Positions 31,417-43,069 are shown, counted from the stretch's first letter. The stretch: 64,000 bases of DNA from Flectonema sp. DT1601 (GCA_964019425.1 OZ025788.1:1426001-1490000); one strand, 5' to 3'. Numbers and translations are program-made. Notes: a model not told the origin generated them from the letters alone.

Positions 31417-31455
31417 CCACAAATACCATTCCGCCAGAGCATCTTTACACTTTGT
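31417..31455 (-). pseudogene. Short inverted relic of the ATPase family
   Basis: On the minus strand this reads a diverged version of the ATPase segment that encodes CKDALTEWYF (here CKDALAEWYL). About 40 bp are recognisable and the flanks are unrelated. It suggests older copies in the opposite orientation. Confidence 0.45.
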
Positions 31456-31871
31456 CAATATTTTGAAAAGCTAACTTGCTTGTTTGGGCTGAAGGTTCTG
31501 CCGTTCTCTTTCTCTGTTATTCGAAACACGTTATGACATCACAGTAATGAATTGGCGGTGAGGGAGACTTCTACAGAGACTACTTCATCACTCGACACTG
31601 ATGAGGAGGTTCATTCATGGTAGTTGTTACTGAAATGAAGACTTTATTATTTTTGCGGCTCCACTTCCTAACTACGTTCTGTCTGAGGTACAGCCATCTT
31701 GTCACCTGACGAGATCACTGACGCGGACTCTTCTCTGTTTCAGCCGCTTAATCAAATCCGTGAGAAGGTTGCTCAGTTGCGACCCCCTTTTATGATTGGC
31801 TGATGCCGATAGTTGTGATTTCGTTTCTTTATTTGTCGAATAATAATTATTACTCACAGGTACTTATTTAG

Positions 31872-33328
31872 ATGTCGAACAGTGTTAACCGTAGTGATTC
31901 TATTATCAGTTTCAATGAAGGTACTGAAACTGTCGCTGAGTGCCTCAATGATGGGTCATTGCAGAAGTTCGCTATTCGTTTTGATTTTCTTGCGAGCCCT
32001 TGGCTTCTTTGTTTATTAGCTGTTTCCGCAGGTGCAGTGGCAGTAGCCTGGTGGCAGACTGATCCTAGCACGGGCAGCTCCTTGGCCAAAGTATTTTGTG
32101 GTTTGGTGGGTATCTCACTACCCACCCTTCTGATTTCTTATCAAAAATATAAAGTCCTTGTACGCAATGCAAGTTCCAATGAGCAGGGAAATAAGTTGAG
32201 AGAGATAGAATTCCATCAGAAGGAAGAGCACCATACCCAAAATATTTTAGGGAATCAACAACGAAAGGAGCAGCATGCTTTAGTCACCACTTTTTGTGAA
32301 TGAATCTCCTGGTTTCTTTTTACCCAATTAGAAAATCCAAAGACAAGTTCAATTCTGGGTGACGATGTTTCCTTTTTCTTTTGTCACGATAATTAGATTA
32401 CTCTTTTGTGAGAGAGAGGAAGGCGTGATATTATTTTGATGCTAATTCTACCATTTATGAATTCTGGAGCAGTAGACGTGTTCAAATACTTGTTAGTGTT
32501 CGATGATTAAGCTTCCCTCTCTTTAAGAGGGAACAACTAGTAAAATATTTTGTACGCATCAACTGAGTGGTAACATGTTTCACTTACATCTGGTTAGCTT
32601 AGGTCTGAGCAAAAGGAACTTCACCGTCGTTTGAAAAGTTTATGGAGCAGAATTGGATCATTTGGACGCTTACTTTCAGAACTACAGTGTCCGTTCATAA
32701 TAGAAATCAGCAACTCTCATATTTCAGACTCCATCATCAACTCAAGGGATCTCAGTGGTATCTTCAAAGAGGTTCGCGTTCATATGACACTGGAGGAATT
32801 TTCCTTGTGCTGTTACGCGGAGATTAAAGACGAATACAACGACATTATCTTCGCTCAAGGCACGACAATTAATTCAGAAGAATATCTTAACGAGTGCAAA
32901 GATGCTCTGACGGAATGGTACTTCATGGTTGGAAACAACCCCCGCAAACTTAGTTCCGTACTGGAGAGAGTGAAGGAGTCAGAGGGTGGGCAGAAGCAGT
33001 TTCATAAAAGTATGTTTTTGAGAGTGGGGACGCGAAGGTCGCGTAAATGGGTAACAAAACAAAACATAAATAACTACAGAAACTAAGGCATTACACAGGG
33101 CATCAACGAGCTCAGTTGTAAGTCTGTCTCAGAAAAGTAAAGATCATCGCCGTTTCAGAGAAGGTTGCACGGGCGGGGCCAACTGGATACGTTCCAGAAA
33201 ATAAGGAACTCAAAACGATGAATGCACTCCTCCTCCTCCACACAGAACCCGTCATACGGTATAATGAAGGTGAAGCCGATTTGAAAAGCGTTATTAAAAA
33301 AATGAAGCAGTGCGGGTGGGGTAAATGA
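31872..33328 (+). pseudogene. Chimeric, probably defective membrane ATPase copy
   Basis: The 5' part (31872-32303) encodes 143 aa with two TM helices that are clearly but distantly related to the ATPase N-terminus (AGAVAVAWWQTDPSTGSS against GAVAVAWDKTDSEIGS). From about 32600 the sequence becomes near-identical to the C-terminal half of the intact copies (IGSFGRLLSELQCPF onward), including the intron (33010-33158) and a last exon (33159-33328) with an in-frame internal deletion, ending QCGWGK. The Walker A region is absent and about 300 bp of unrelated sequence separate the halves. The 143-aa product might still be made as a small two-TM protein. Confidence 0.7.
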
Positions 33329-34274
33329 TTCTAGTATTCCTGCTGCCACTGTCTTGTCTAAGTCTGTTGTATCATACTTCTCACCCCTGAAAGAGACTCG
33401 TTCCCCATTTCTGTTTTGAATAAATATAAATTAAATTCTCAATCCCGTACGACACTAATGTTGAGTTATTGTTTTTCACATTTTCGTCACTTTCAATAAT
33501 TAGAGGCGCGATCTAACGTTAAACTGCTACTCTCGTCAAGATCTACTTGAAGGCTTTCAAGCGGTTTATGCGAAAGGTTCCGTTCTTTGACTTGGAAGTT
33601 GACGCGGCAATTTTTTATTTTTTCCCTTTCTTCCCTTCTTTTTTCCCTCCACAAACTAAAATATTGAATAGGAGAAACATATCGTTGCGTAACTTGCCTA
33701 CTAAATAGCCGGCTCAAGGGAGCGAGGTCAACCGAGAAGATAAAAAAGAAGCAATATGCGAGATGTTCTCCACTAGTGTGATTCGAACTAGAAATATTTT
33801 ATTTATTATTTTTTAATTATTTTTACAAAAAATAGCTTTTCCCCTTTAATTTTTATTTGATTTTGAAGTGTGTAAAAAAGTACTAGTTTTAAGCTGTAAC
33901 GGGCTACAGGCATGGGGCGTGGCCCCTCGAATTCCCATATTCAACAGCACATATGAGATTTATAGATACCAACTGTTTCACTTTTTATTGCAACTAGGTT
34001 TGGCCGAACCTGATACCAGTTTCAAGTTGCTTTATATCTAATCATGGTATCAAGTTACCTCCACAAACTAAAACTCTCCCTCTGCTTTTGCCCGACCTAA
34101 GTCTTTTACTTTCTTCTTCTTCACACGCTGTCAGTTTCAGCTTTCTATGCAGAATCCTGTTCCACTTTGATGTGTTTTGGAAGAGCTAAACTAAGTGACA
34201 AGGTTTCACTAACAGATCTTTGGTCAGCATCTCAGGCTTTTTGCCGAGGGCGGGGTGGGGTCGCAAGCAATATA

Positions 34275-34339
34275 CCCGATGTCCCCACCCGATGTCCCCA
34301 CCCGATGTCCCCACCCGATGTCCCCACCCGATGTCCCCC
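34275..34339. repeat. 13-bp minisatellite, five units
   Basis: Five consecutive CCCGATGTCCCCA-type units. The duplicate block has a single unit at about 48636, so the array changed size after duplication. Confidence 0.9.
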
Positions 34340-34357
34340 TTTCCCCCTGTGTAAGAT

Positions 34358-34513
34358 TTACTCCAAGTGTGACTGGATGTGTACAACAAAATAGTTCGGT
34401 TTTTGTTTTTGAAACTTTTCCTTTTTAACCAGCCGCTGCATACGACCTGAAGTGATATGAGTTGAAATAAATAAAAGAAAATAAAACAACCGAAGAAAGA
34501 AAATGATAACCAT
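34358..34513 (-). CDS. Small single-TM basic protein, inverted copy
   Basis: 51 aa from MVIIFFLRLFYF on the minus strand: the same hydrophobic N-terminus as the forward copies, then RMQRLVKKEKFQKQK. The frame is open upstream to about 34693 (adding QLVEWAAAVFV). After the basic stretch it differs from forward copies, so only the N-terminal half is kept. It is divergently oriented to the ATPase gene 122 nt away. Coding status is uncertain. Confidence 0.35.
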   Translation of the reverse strand: MVIIFFLRLFYFLLFISTHITSGRMQRLVKKEKFQKQKPNYFVVHIQSHLE

Positions 34514-34554
34514 TTTCTCCTTTACGAACACAGCGGCTGCCCACTCAACGAGCT
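34401..34554 (-). repeat. Inverted small-TM-gene module
   Basis: The reverse complement of this segment matches the start of the small TM gene found in forward orientation at 25.67, 44.08, 51.17 and 54.7 kb (CGTAAAGGnGAAAATGG through GGAAAnGTTTCAAAAA), including the QLVEW-coding stretch present at 54.7 kb. It is flanked directly by the forward ATPase leader (GATGGAAATCCTGAAATG). Confidence 0.85.
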
Positions 34555-34634
34555 GTGATGGAAATCCTGAAATGAGTTGACGGAGCATTCGATTAAGAAT
34601 AAACATTTTCTTGCGTTCTTCAGACAACAAACAC

Positions 34635-36153
34635 ATGTCGACAGTCAGTGAGCCGCAGACGAAATACCATTTTCTTCCCTTTGTCAAATGCACAGATCAC
34701 TTGATATATATAGGTCTTGCAGTATTTATTCTTTTAGGGGCTGTAGCTGTAGCCTGGGATAACACTGATTCTGAGATAGGCAGCACGATGGCGTTTGAAG
34801 CAGCCGCAGTTGTCATATTTATAGGAGTGACGGTGTTGGTCAATCTACCAAAGAATCGTATCGCTGAGGAAAAGTTAGCCGTCTCAAAATTCAGAGCAAA
34901 ATTAACAAAAGATTCTAATAAAATAAATAGGGAAGCACTCGAAAACAACCAAAAACAACAAAAGGAAGACAAAATTAGGGAAGACGCTGTTGCACATGTG
35001 CTGCGGTCAGAACTCAAAATTCCTGAGAACGTCTCACTTCGTAAGACATATGAAGCAATTAAACAATACCTCGATAACTTTAGCATTAAACCCAGATGTA
35101 TGATCGTTACCGGATCCCCAGGAGTAGGGAAGACAATCACAATCAAGCAGGCACTTAATGAGAGGAAAGGAGTCATTCATATCAATGGAGAGATCGAATC
35201 GAGTGACCAAGTGAATGATGAATGGTTTAAGTCACTCATCCTCGAAGAGCTTGGAGCAAAAGGAACTTCGCTGTCGTTTAAAAAATTTCTTAAAATCCTC
35301 TCTGAAGAATGTCGGAATGATCCGTTTGTGAAATCATTTGTGATCTATGCCGATATGAAAGTAAATGGGAAAACAAGCGCTGAAGACCTTCAATTGATTG
35401 GGAGCAGAATTGGATCATTTGGACGCTTACTTTCAGAACTACAGTGTCCGTTCATAATGGAAATCAGCAACTCTCATATTTCAGACTCCATCATCAACTC
35501 AAGGGATCTCAGTGGTATCTTCAAAGAGGTTCGCGTTCATATGACACTGGAGGAATTTTCCTTGTGCTGTTACGCGGAGATTAAAGACGAATACAACGAC
35601 ATTATCTTCGCTCAAGGCACGACAATTAATTCAGAAGAATATCTTAACGAGTGCAAAGATGCTCTGACGGAATGGTACTTCATGGTTGGAAACAACCCCC
35701 GCAAACTTAGTTCCGTACTGGAGAAAGTGAAGGAGTCAGAGGGTGGGCAGAAGCAGTTTCATAAAAGTATGTTTTTGAGAGTGGGGACGCGAAGGTCGCG
35801 TAAATGGGTAACAAAACAAAACATAAATAACAACAGAAACTAAGGCATTACACAGGGCATCAACGAGCTCAGTTGTAAGTCTGTCTCAGAAAAGTAAGGA
35901 TTTCTTAGAAAAGGTTGCACGGGCGGGGCCAACTGGATACTACCCAGAAAATAAGGAACTCAAAATAATGAATGCACTCCTCCTCCTCCACCCGGAACCC
36001 GTCATCCGCTATAATGAAGGTGAGGTATCCCTTTGTGAGGTGTCTCACGCCTTTTACTTGATGAGCAACGAACAGTCCGATTCGCACAGCGTTATTGAAG
36101 AAATGAAGCAGTGCGGGTGGGGTAAGTGCTCCTGCTGCCACTGTCCTGTCTAA
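34635..36153 (+). CDS. Two-TM membrane-anchored P-loop ATPase, copy 2
   Basis: Exons 34635-35766 and 35909-36153 give 458 aa. Two N-terminal TM helices, then a linker variant with SKFRAKLTKDSNKINREALE, Walker A GSPGVGKT, strand FVIYADMK, sensor-like strand FIMEISNS. The ATPase core is nearly identical to copy 1, while the linker between TM2 and Walker A differs. The last exon lacks the early stop seen in copy 1 and continues CGWGKCSCCHCPV, a Cys-rich tail that could be acylated or bind metal (inference). The intron donor is GTATGT and the acceptor TTCTTAG. The 5' neighbour is the inverted small TM module. Confidence 0.8.
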
Positions 36154-37384
36154 GTCTGTTGTATCATACTTCTCACACCTGAAAGAGACTCGTTCCCCAT
36201 TTCTGTTTTGAATAAATATAAATTAAATTCTCAATCCCGTACCACAATGAGATATGTGAATTGGTACTAAAGTTTACATAGCAACCCCCCCCTTTGGAAT
36301 TGAAGTATCTTTTTATATTTTATTATACCAGTCAAAGTATCTTTCGATATTGGTATATTGTAATGACTTCCAAAGACAATATAATTATGAGCTGTGACGA
36401 TCTTTTCAAGTCTAACAACAGACGTAAGTAGTATCACACTAAGTGTAGTCTCGATAGGTCACACTGCTGCTTATGGTGTTTTCTTCATAATCACCACTAC
36501 GTTGCTTCTCCCTCTCTGCTTTTAAAAAAAGAAAAAAAAAAAAGTAATGTTGCCTCCCCGACAAAATAGACAAAATTAATTTAATTGCGGCTTTTGCTTT
36601 GTAGTCTATTACATTCACCTCCATAGAAACCACACTCTTAAGTAGCTGATAATAATTAGGGTCTATTATTTTTTGTAGACTCTTACGACCTCTTGGGATT
36701 ATGAATCCAAGAATCAGCAACTTTAGGGAGTTTTTTTTTTGTTTGTTTTTTCTTATCAAAATATTTTTTAGTATACATGTTGAACCTGTAAGAGTTGTTA
36801 TGGTGCAAACGAATTTATCTTATTTTGTTTTATTTCATTTTGTTATTTTTTCATACCATATAGATCTTTATTTAAAAAGAGGAACAAGAATAATTTGTAC
36901 TCTTTCTTTGTTGTTGCAAACAAAAAAGAGATTTCCGCTATTACAGGGGTCCAATAATCTTTTTATTTTCGCCGTTCGGTAAAAGGTTTTTCGAACTGTT
37001 GTTTTTTATATGATCATTATCTTTGGAGAGACTTCACCAACAACAACAGCAACAACAACAACACGCACTACTGTCTGAAGAGTTTCTGTGTTGGTGTTTT
37101 CCATTAATTCTGTGGTTGCAGTTTCGTCGAAAAACAAGTTGCAGTAAACAGTGAAATATGAACATTATTAGTCCCCCCAATAGCGAAATTCTCAAAAAAA
37201 AAAAAAAAGTAATCAGCGAGTGATGTGCCTGCTGCAGAAATTTTTTTTTTGTGAGTTGTCAGCTCGTGTCTGCAGCCTGTGTCATACTTCCTCCCCGACG
37301 TTGACTTGCAACCCATTTCTATCTCTGTGTTGCATAATAAGAAATATTTTATTATTTAAAATTTATTTGTTTTGTTTTATTTTT

Positions 37385-37617
37385 GGTCCGGCGCAGTTAT
37401 GACCATAAACTGACCTTTTGTTTTCATTTCTTGCTGAGTGATATGGCTGTGTGCTGCGCAGTATTTGTGGTACATTTCTAAAGCTTTTCTGTAGACCGCA
37501 GTACAATTATAATGCTTTGGACAACTGCGGGTGAACGATCCTCGATACTGTTCCGAGGGTTATTTTCTTTCGTGGTATGTGGACATGTGACACATAGAGT
37601 CGTATAAAATAAAGATG
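37385..37617 (+). repeat. Dispersed noncoding repeat, copy 1
   Basis: Begins GGTCCGGCGCAGTTATGACC, continues through TTCATTTCTTGCTGAGTG and GTACAATTATAATGCTTTGG to GTCGTATAAAATAAAGATG. Related copies start at 41031, 42491 and 49269 (5' truncated), with a short piece at 54258. There is no coding capacity and no terminal repeats were found. Confidence 0.8.
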
Positions 37618-37632
37618 CTATATATCAGGACC

Positions 37633-38265
37633 TGTCAAAAGTCTGGTACCGTTTTGGTCAACGTAATGTACAACTCAACTAACTAATCCTACGAACTTTT
37701 GCATTCGATTGAATTTTCCCGCTCTCTCCCCTTCTTTTGACTTCCGGGGGTGGGATCTCAATTTACTCGTAATCTTTGTAAAAAAAAAAAAATCCTGCAT
37801 TTTGCTTGTGGCTACAGAGAAACCCAAACATAACACATGCAGCCTTACCAAAAATATCATCCCCTAAATCTATATTTTAATATTTCATTATAAAAATAAA
37901 TAGAATTGTCGGTACAATAATACTTTTAAAGTGATAATTATTATTAGTTTTTAACACTGTGTTCTACACTTTTTGTGTTTCCTTTGGACGTATCACATTC
38001 TGATCAGGAGCTCTGAGTAGAACTCTCGGAAGAGTTACCATCAGTTTTGAGTTGATTTGTATGTGGCGGGAGAAAGTCAATTGCGTTTTGCTTTGTAACA
38101 AGCTACAAGCAAAAAATGTAGAATTCTTTTTCTTTTTTACAAAGATTACGAGTAAATTGAGATCCCACGCCCTGAAATTGAATTTTTTGGAGACAGGGTT
38201 GGGTTCGATTGAGTTGTACATGCCCGCAGTTTACCGTTGACCAAAACGGTACCAGACTTTTGACA
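37633..38265. mobile_element. MITE-like foldback element
   Basis: Left end TGTCAAAAGTCTGGTACCG and right end CGGTACCAGACTTTTGACA are inverted. Similarity continues inward as an imperfect inverted repeat of about 180 bp (37633-37815 against 38100-38265), including ACAAAGATTACGAGTAAATT and its complement. ACC flanks both ends (37630-37632, 38266-38268), a possible 3-bp target duplication. It has no transposase frame, so it would be non-autonomous. Confidence 0.7.
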
Positions 38266-41030
38266 ACCACTCACATGGAACAAAAAAAGATTTTCTTTTG
38301 TACCGACGTAATCGGAGAAAAAACTATTCAGATTGAAAGCTGGTATTTCTTATGATCATATTTTAATTTCCCCGTGCGACAGGATTTTGTCTGCGAAATA
38401 TAAGGCTAATCTGAATGGGTTTTTTCACCTTTTCCCACTACACTCCCAGATCATTTCTCTTTTTTTTCTTTCTTTAATTGTTTTCAACCTGTTAGCCTCT
38501 GGGCAAGGTGGGAGCTGGGAGTCGATCACTTCCAGCCGAAGCTATAAAACTACAATCTACGCGATTGGGTCCTTACTGATGCGGGTTATCGTAGTCATCA
38601 GTTCTGTATTTACTAACTTACTAATTTTAGCCCGAATGCCAAGCAATATTTGTTTGTTGTCTTATGAAATTTTGTATTTGATTGACTGATAATTATTAAT
38701 ACTGACTGAGTAACTTTTAAATCCAGTAGCTCGTGTATGAAGTCACTTAGAACTTACTGATGAAGGCCTAAAAAGGGACAAGTAGTATGAGATTACGGCA
38801 AGAAATAAAGTTGTTGGATCCTCATCCCACTTTTTCTTTTTTGAAAAAAAAAGACCGAAGTCTCAGAAGCGTATGCCTGCTTAGTTGCAAGCGAGACTAT
38901 CACATGAGCTCAACCTCGTTCTCTGTGTTGTATCATAATAGTACTCTGTTGCTTACTTATGCATCGTTGTTAAATATATAAGTTTGATTACAAAATGTGT
39001 TTTTTTTTTTTTTTTTTTCCTATGAACTGACATTTTTGTTTACTAATAAATTGCTAACTTGTTTTCTTTAAATGTATTTTTTAAATTACAATAAACTCAT
39101 ACTATTTAAAATATTATTTAAAAGAAAAACAAAACGCCGGAGCTACAATGGAATATAGAAAAGATGTTTATTTATAAATTACTCCAATCTCCACACGTTT
39201 ACTGGTCATTTATTTTTTCCTTTTTGTTTTCTTCCTGTGGGGCTGTTGGCAAGGTGAAACTTTCAGCTTTAAAAACACAACCTCCGTGTCCGTGATCGGG
39301 TCCTCTACTGGTGCGGGTTACCCGAGTCATCAGTTCAGGACTTGCTAATTAAATTAATTCGAATCGAAGAGTACGAAGGAGGTTAACAACAAGCACTCTG
39401 TCGTTTTATTTTGTTCTTTTTTCTTTCTTCCTTTGTAAGCAACTGCTTTGATTTCGTAAAAAGAAAAGAAAATTAATCCAATTTAGCTGGTGACTCAAGC
39501 TTTTTGGGATTTCTTAAAGCAGCCTGCTGTGGTTGAGTTGGTAGAATACTTTCGAGGATCTTTTTTTTTATCATTTTTTCTTTAAGAAATAATTTCTCAT
39601 TTCATTCTTTCCGTCTCTTTCTAAAATATACATCTGTTGTAAGGAGTGGGGCGCTCACACTACCATATACGACAAGGAATTCTGGATACTTGTACTAATA
39701 TTATTGTAGTTCTGTACGAGTCACACTTGTTTGTGTTGTCTTTATGATTTGTTGATTTCTTTCTGTTCGCTCTCTAAAAAACTTCGTCGAGAAGATTTAA
39801 TTTCGGCTTTTTCTTTTTTGAAGACAAAACTTTTTGACGGTTTTCCAATTTTTTTTTTCTTCCTTTCCAAACAACTCAAATAAAGCCGCTGATGAAGTGA
39901 TCTTTCGCTGAAGTAATCTTTCACCTGGTAAAAGCAAGGTTAATAAGTTAGTAATTGAGAAGAAGAGGATTTGGCGGATTAAGGTTGAAGCCTGTTCCTT
40001 GGTATTCTCTATCAGGGCTTAAGTCCCAGAATGTGCTGCCGCATCAGTATCTTCCGTAGTCGAAACATCCTCCAATTTGTCTCTTATCGTCTGTGAGAGT
40101 CTCACGATTGATGGTGGCGATCTAACTGTTACCCTGTTGAGCTTTTACTGACTTTTGGCTTCCTAGGCTACGTAAAAGAAAAGAGAAAAAATAAGAACGA
40201 TAAAGAAAACAGAAAAAAATAAGAAAGGTAAAGGAAAGTTTTTTTAGAATATACATCTGAAGCAGCCTAGCTGGTGTGGAATACTTCATTCGAACCTTTT
40301 TATTTTTCTTTCTCTAATATTATTTATCTTGTCGTTCTTTCCTCCTTAATATTTTAAGTCATTTAGTTATCAATACTTTTTGTTCCATCGCAGGCTGTAG
40401 TTGGTTGGTCCCGAATAACTATTACCCTCCACGTGAAGTTTTCCTCTTCTTTGGATTTCTGGACTTCCTTAATTGGCGTTATCAGCCGTCTCTAACAGTG
40501 TCTGCTTGCGTGGGCAGTGAGTTTAGGTAGTCATGTGTTCCAGGTTATTCTACGTATCTTATCGTTTGTGGCTTCGTAAATAAATTGATAAAATAATTGA
40601 TAAAAGAAATGATACCTCTTTGTGGTCTCTTTTTTTGGTTATTTCAACAAAAGAAAAGCAACAAAAAAACAATAGCGTGAACAGCGGAACAATGTGTTTT
40701 TATAACTTTTTCTTTCCTTTTTTTTGTACCTACAAACCCATTGTTCGGTAGAAAGAGAATTGTGGCAGCGTAACTAACCTGTTCCTTTATCAGGATTTTC
40801 TACTGGTTGCGCACAAGTAAAATAAAAGTGTGAGTGGGTAAGTAAAAAAGTGAAGTTTGCCGATTCTTTTTTTTCTTATATTTTGATTTAGTGCACTTTT
40901 TATAACAAACGAAGTATTTTTTCAAAAACAAGAAAGGATGAAATTAACAATAGTTTGGCGTAATTTCAAACTGCTGTGTAGGTCATCAGGGCTTACGAAA
41001 GTAATCTCTGAATTGATTTCGTAAGACCTT

Positions 41031-41290
41031 GGTCCGGCGCAGTTATGACCTTAAACTGACTGACATCTTTCCTGAACCTTTTGGGTTTCATTTCTCGCTG
41101 AGTAATATGGCTGTGTGCTGCCCAATTCCCGTGGTACATTTCTAAAGCTTTTCGGTAAGCCCGCAGTACAATTATAATGCTTTGGACAACTGCGGGTGAA
41201 CGATCCTCGGTGCTGTTCCGGGGTTTTCTATTTTCTTTCGTGGAGTGTGGGCATATGGCACATGTGGTCGTATTATAAAGAAAGAAGATT
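41031..41290 (+). repeat. Dispersed noncoding repeat, copy 2
   Basis: Same family as 37385-37617, sharing TTTCTCGCTGAGTAATATGG, GGTACATTTCTAAAGC and TTTGGACAACTGCGGGTG. It ends in GTCGTATTATAAAGAAAGAAG. Confidence 0.8.
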
Positions 41291-41475
41291 TTCTATTTTT
41301 TTCACCTTCCCCCCACTCCCAGATCATTTCTCTTTTATTTTCTTTAGTTGTTTACAACCTGTTAGCCGTAGATTCTGAATGACCCGTAAGGAACATTACT
41401 TATGGTGTGGAGTTATTTTGTTCTGAAATGGGTTTTCACAACAAGTACTTTTGTATACTTATTTATTTATTGTGT

Positions 41476-41640
41476 GTAGCAACGACGGGCGGTGTGTACA
41501 AAGGGCAGGAACGTAATCAGTGCAAGCTGATGACTTGCGCCTACTAGGCATTCCTCATTCCTCATTCCTCATTCCTCATTCCTCATTCAAGGAGAATAAT
41601 TGTAATCATCGATCCTCATCACGACGCTTCCTCACAATTT
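41476..41640 (-). pseudogene. Relic of the 3' region of 18S rRNA, antisense, with internal 7-bp expansion
   Basis: The plus strand is the reverse complement of the near-universal 18S segment that holds TTGTACACACCGCCCGTCG, the AAGTCATCAGCTTGCG stretch and the TACTAGG/GGAATTCC region. Conservation is good for about 70 bp (41482-41555). ATTCCTC, present once in normal 18S, is then repeated about five times, followed by weaker similarity to CACGACG (about 41626). No full rRNA surrounds it, so it is a relic rather than a working gene. Confidence 0.85.
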
Positions 41641-42490
41641 TTGAAAAAAGACAGAAGACCTGGTTTAACTCACGCCCGACTACCTGACCATCTCCCCATC
41701 AGATTGGGGACTCAATTATTTTCTCTTTGGAACATTAATAACAGATGAGCGGCAGCCATCAGGTGCTGCTCATCCGGGGTTTTAAGGTTCTGCGGCTAAG
41801 ATGTTGCCCGACCTGGCCTTCATCTGGACGGTGGGTTTAGTAAGTCATGTGTTTCAGGTTATTCTACGTCTCTTATCGTAAGAGTGGTAGCGATAGAACT
41901 GTTATCCTGTGAGCTTTTCCTGACTTTTGGCTCCTGGGATTCATAAATAAATAAATAAAGTTCGAAAGGAATCACAATGTTTTGTTTTAACACACGCGCT
42001 GCAATTTACGACAAGAAAAGGAATTCTAACATTTCTTCCCTTTTTTTACAAAAGTCAGAATAGAAGAGTAATTATAAAGAGAGTGTCTCTAAACTTCTTG
42101 TCACTGTCAGGAGTTAGTATTGTGATGTCAACCTTTAGGTTCGTGTGTTGTAGTAATGTAAATTAATATTCGTACTAACTTGTGAAGTGATGTTGGGAAG
42201 TTCTCTCTTCGGTTTCAGTCATCAGTTCTGGACTTGCTAACTAACTAAGTTGGTTCGTCGGAGTGTTTTATGGAACAGAAGAACAACGTGTATTATAACT
42301 TTTCTTTTTTTATATTTTGATTGAGAGTACGAAGGAGGTTAACAGCAGCTCTCTCTCGTTTTATTTTCTATTCGCCCTCAAAAACTTCGTCGAAGATATT
42401 TAAGTTCGGTTTTTTCTTTTTTGAAGACGAAACTTTTTGACGGTTTCCCAAATTTATTTTTCTTCGGATTGCCTATTCAAATGACAGGCA

Positions 42491-42810
42491 GTCCGGCGCA
42501 GTTACCTTAAACTGACTGTCATCTTGCCTGATCCTTTTGGTTTTCATTTCTTGCTGAGTGACATGGCTATGTGCTGCCCAATTCTCGTGGTACATTTCTA
42601 AAGCTTTTCGGTAAGCCCACAGTACAATTATAATGCTTTGGACAACTGGGGGTGAACGATCCTCGATACTGTTCCGGGGTTTTCTATTTTCTTTCGTGGA
42701 GTGTGGGCATATGGCACATGTGGTCGTATTATAAAGAAAGATGTATATGAAAGAAAGAAGATTTTTTATTTTTTTCACCTTCCCCCCACTCCCAGATCAT
42801 TTCTCTTTTA
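42491..42810 (+). repeat. Dispersed noncoding repeat, copy 3
   Basis: Starts GTCCGGCGCAGTTACC and follows the family to CCCCACTCCCAGATCATTTC. The part from about 42540 on is repeated at 49269, where it is fused to a broken ATPase frame. Confidence 0.8.
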
Positions 42811-42814
42811 TTTT

Positions 42815-42862
42815 CGGGGAAGTCAAAACCCCGTGGTCTTTCCCGGGGTTTTGACTTCCCCG
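42815..42862. repeat. Perfect 19-bp hairpin
   Basis: CGGGGAAGTCAAAACCCCG at 42815-42833 is the exact reverse complement of 42844-42862, separated by a 10-nt loop. At the matching site in the other duplicate (near 49915-49943) only the right arm is complete. Confidence 0.95.
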
Positions 42863-43069
42863 ACTCCAAAAAGAAAACAAGCCACTGATGAAGTAATCTT
42901 TCAACTGGTTGATAAGTGTGCTTTACTGATCATCGTAACTAAGTATGCTTTGATTTCATAAAAAGAAAAGAAAAATAATCCAGTTTAGCTGGTGACACTT
43001 AAAGCCTGCTGTGGTTGAGTTGGTAGAATACTTGTAAGGATCTTTTTTTTTTTATCATTTTTCTTTTTT

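Larger units (their letters stand above)
33360..34970 (+). repeat. Duplicated block A, copy 1 (pairs with about 47750-49268)
   Basis: From TCTGTTTTGAATAAATATAAATT through the CCCGTACGACACTAATG flank and a GC-rich patch to the 5' part of the ATPase gene. The copy at 47.75 kb matches with small indels. It differs in the 13-bp repeat number and breaks off inside the ATPase frame. Confidence 0.8.
36154..42490. other. Gene-poor repeat mosaic
   Basis: 6.3 kb without a supported coding gene. 36236-36360 is shared with 46020-46150 (3' flank of ATPase copies). The rest is a patchwork of imperfectly repeated noncoding segments, for example 38500-38600 against 49560-49660, 39770-39920 against 42360-42460, 40060-40170 against 41875-41940, and 40500-40570 against 41815-41880. 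It also holds the foldback element at 37633, the dispersed repeat at 37385 and 41031, and the rRNA relic at 41476. Confidence 0.6.

Noticed and set aside
36701-36982. 93-codon hydrophobic frame in the repeat mosaic
   Set aside because: T-rich sequence gives Phe/Leu/Ile by composition; no neighbour or repeat support.
39529-39560. tRNA gene suggested by GTGGTTGAGTTGGTAGAAT
   Set aside because: No cloverleaf, no B box and no acceptor stem could be found; kept only as a hint for the repeat family.
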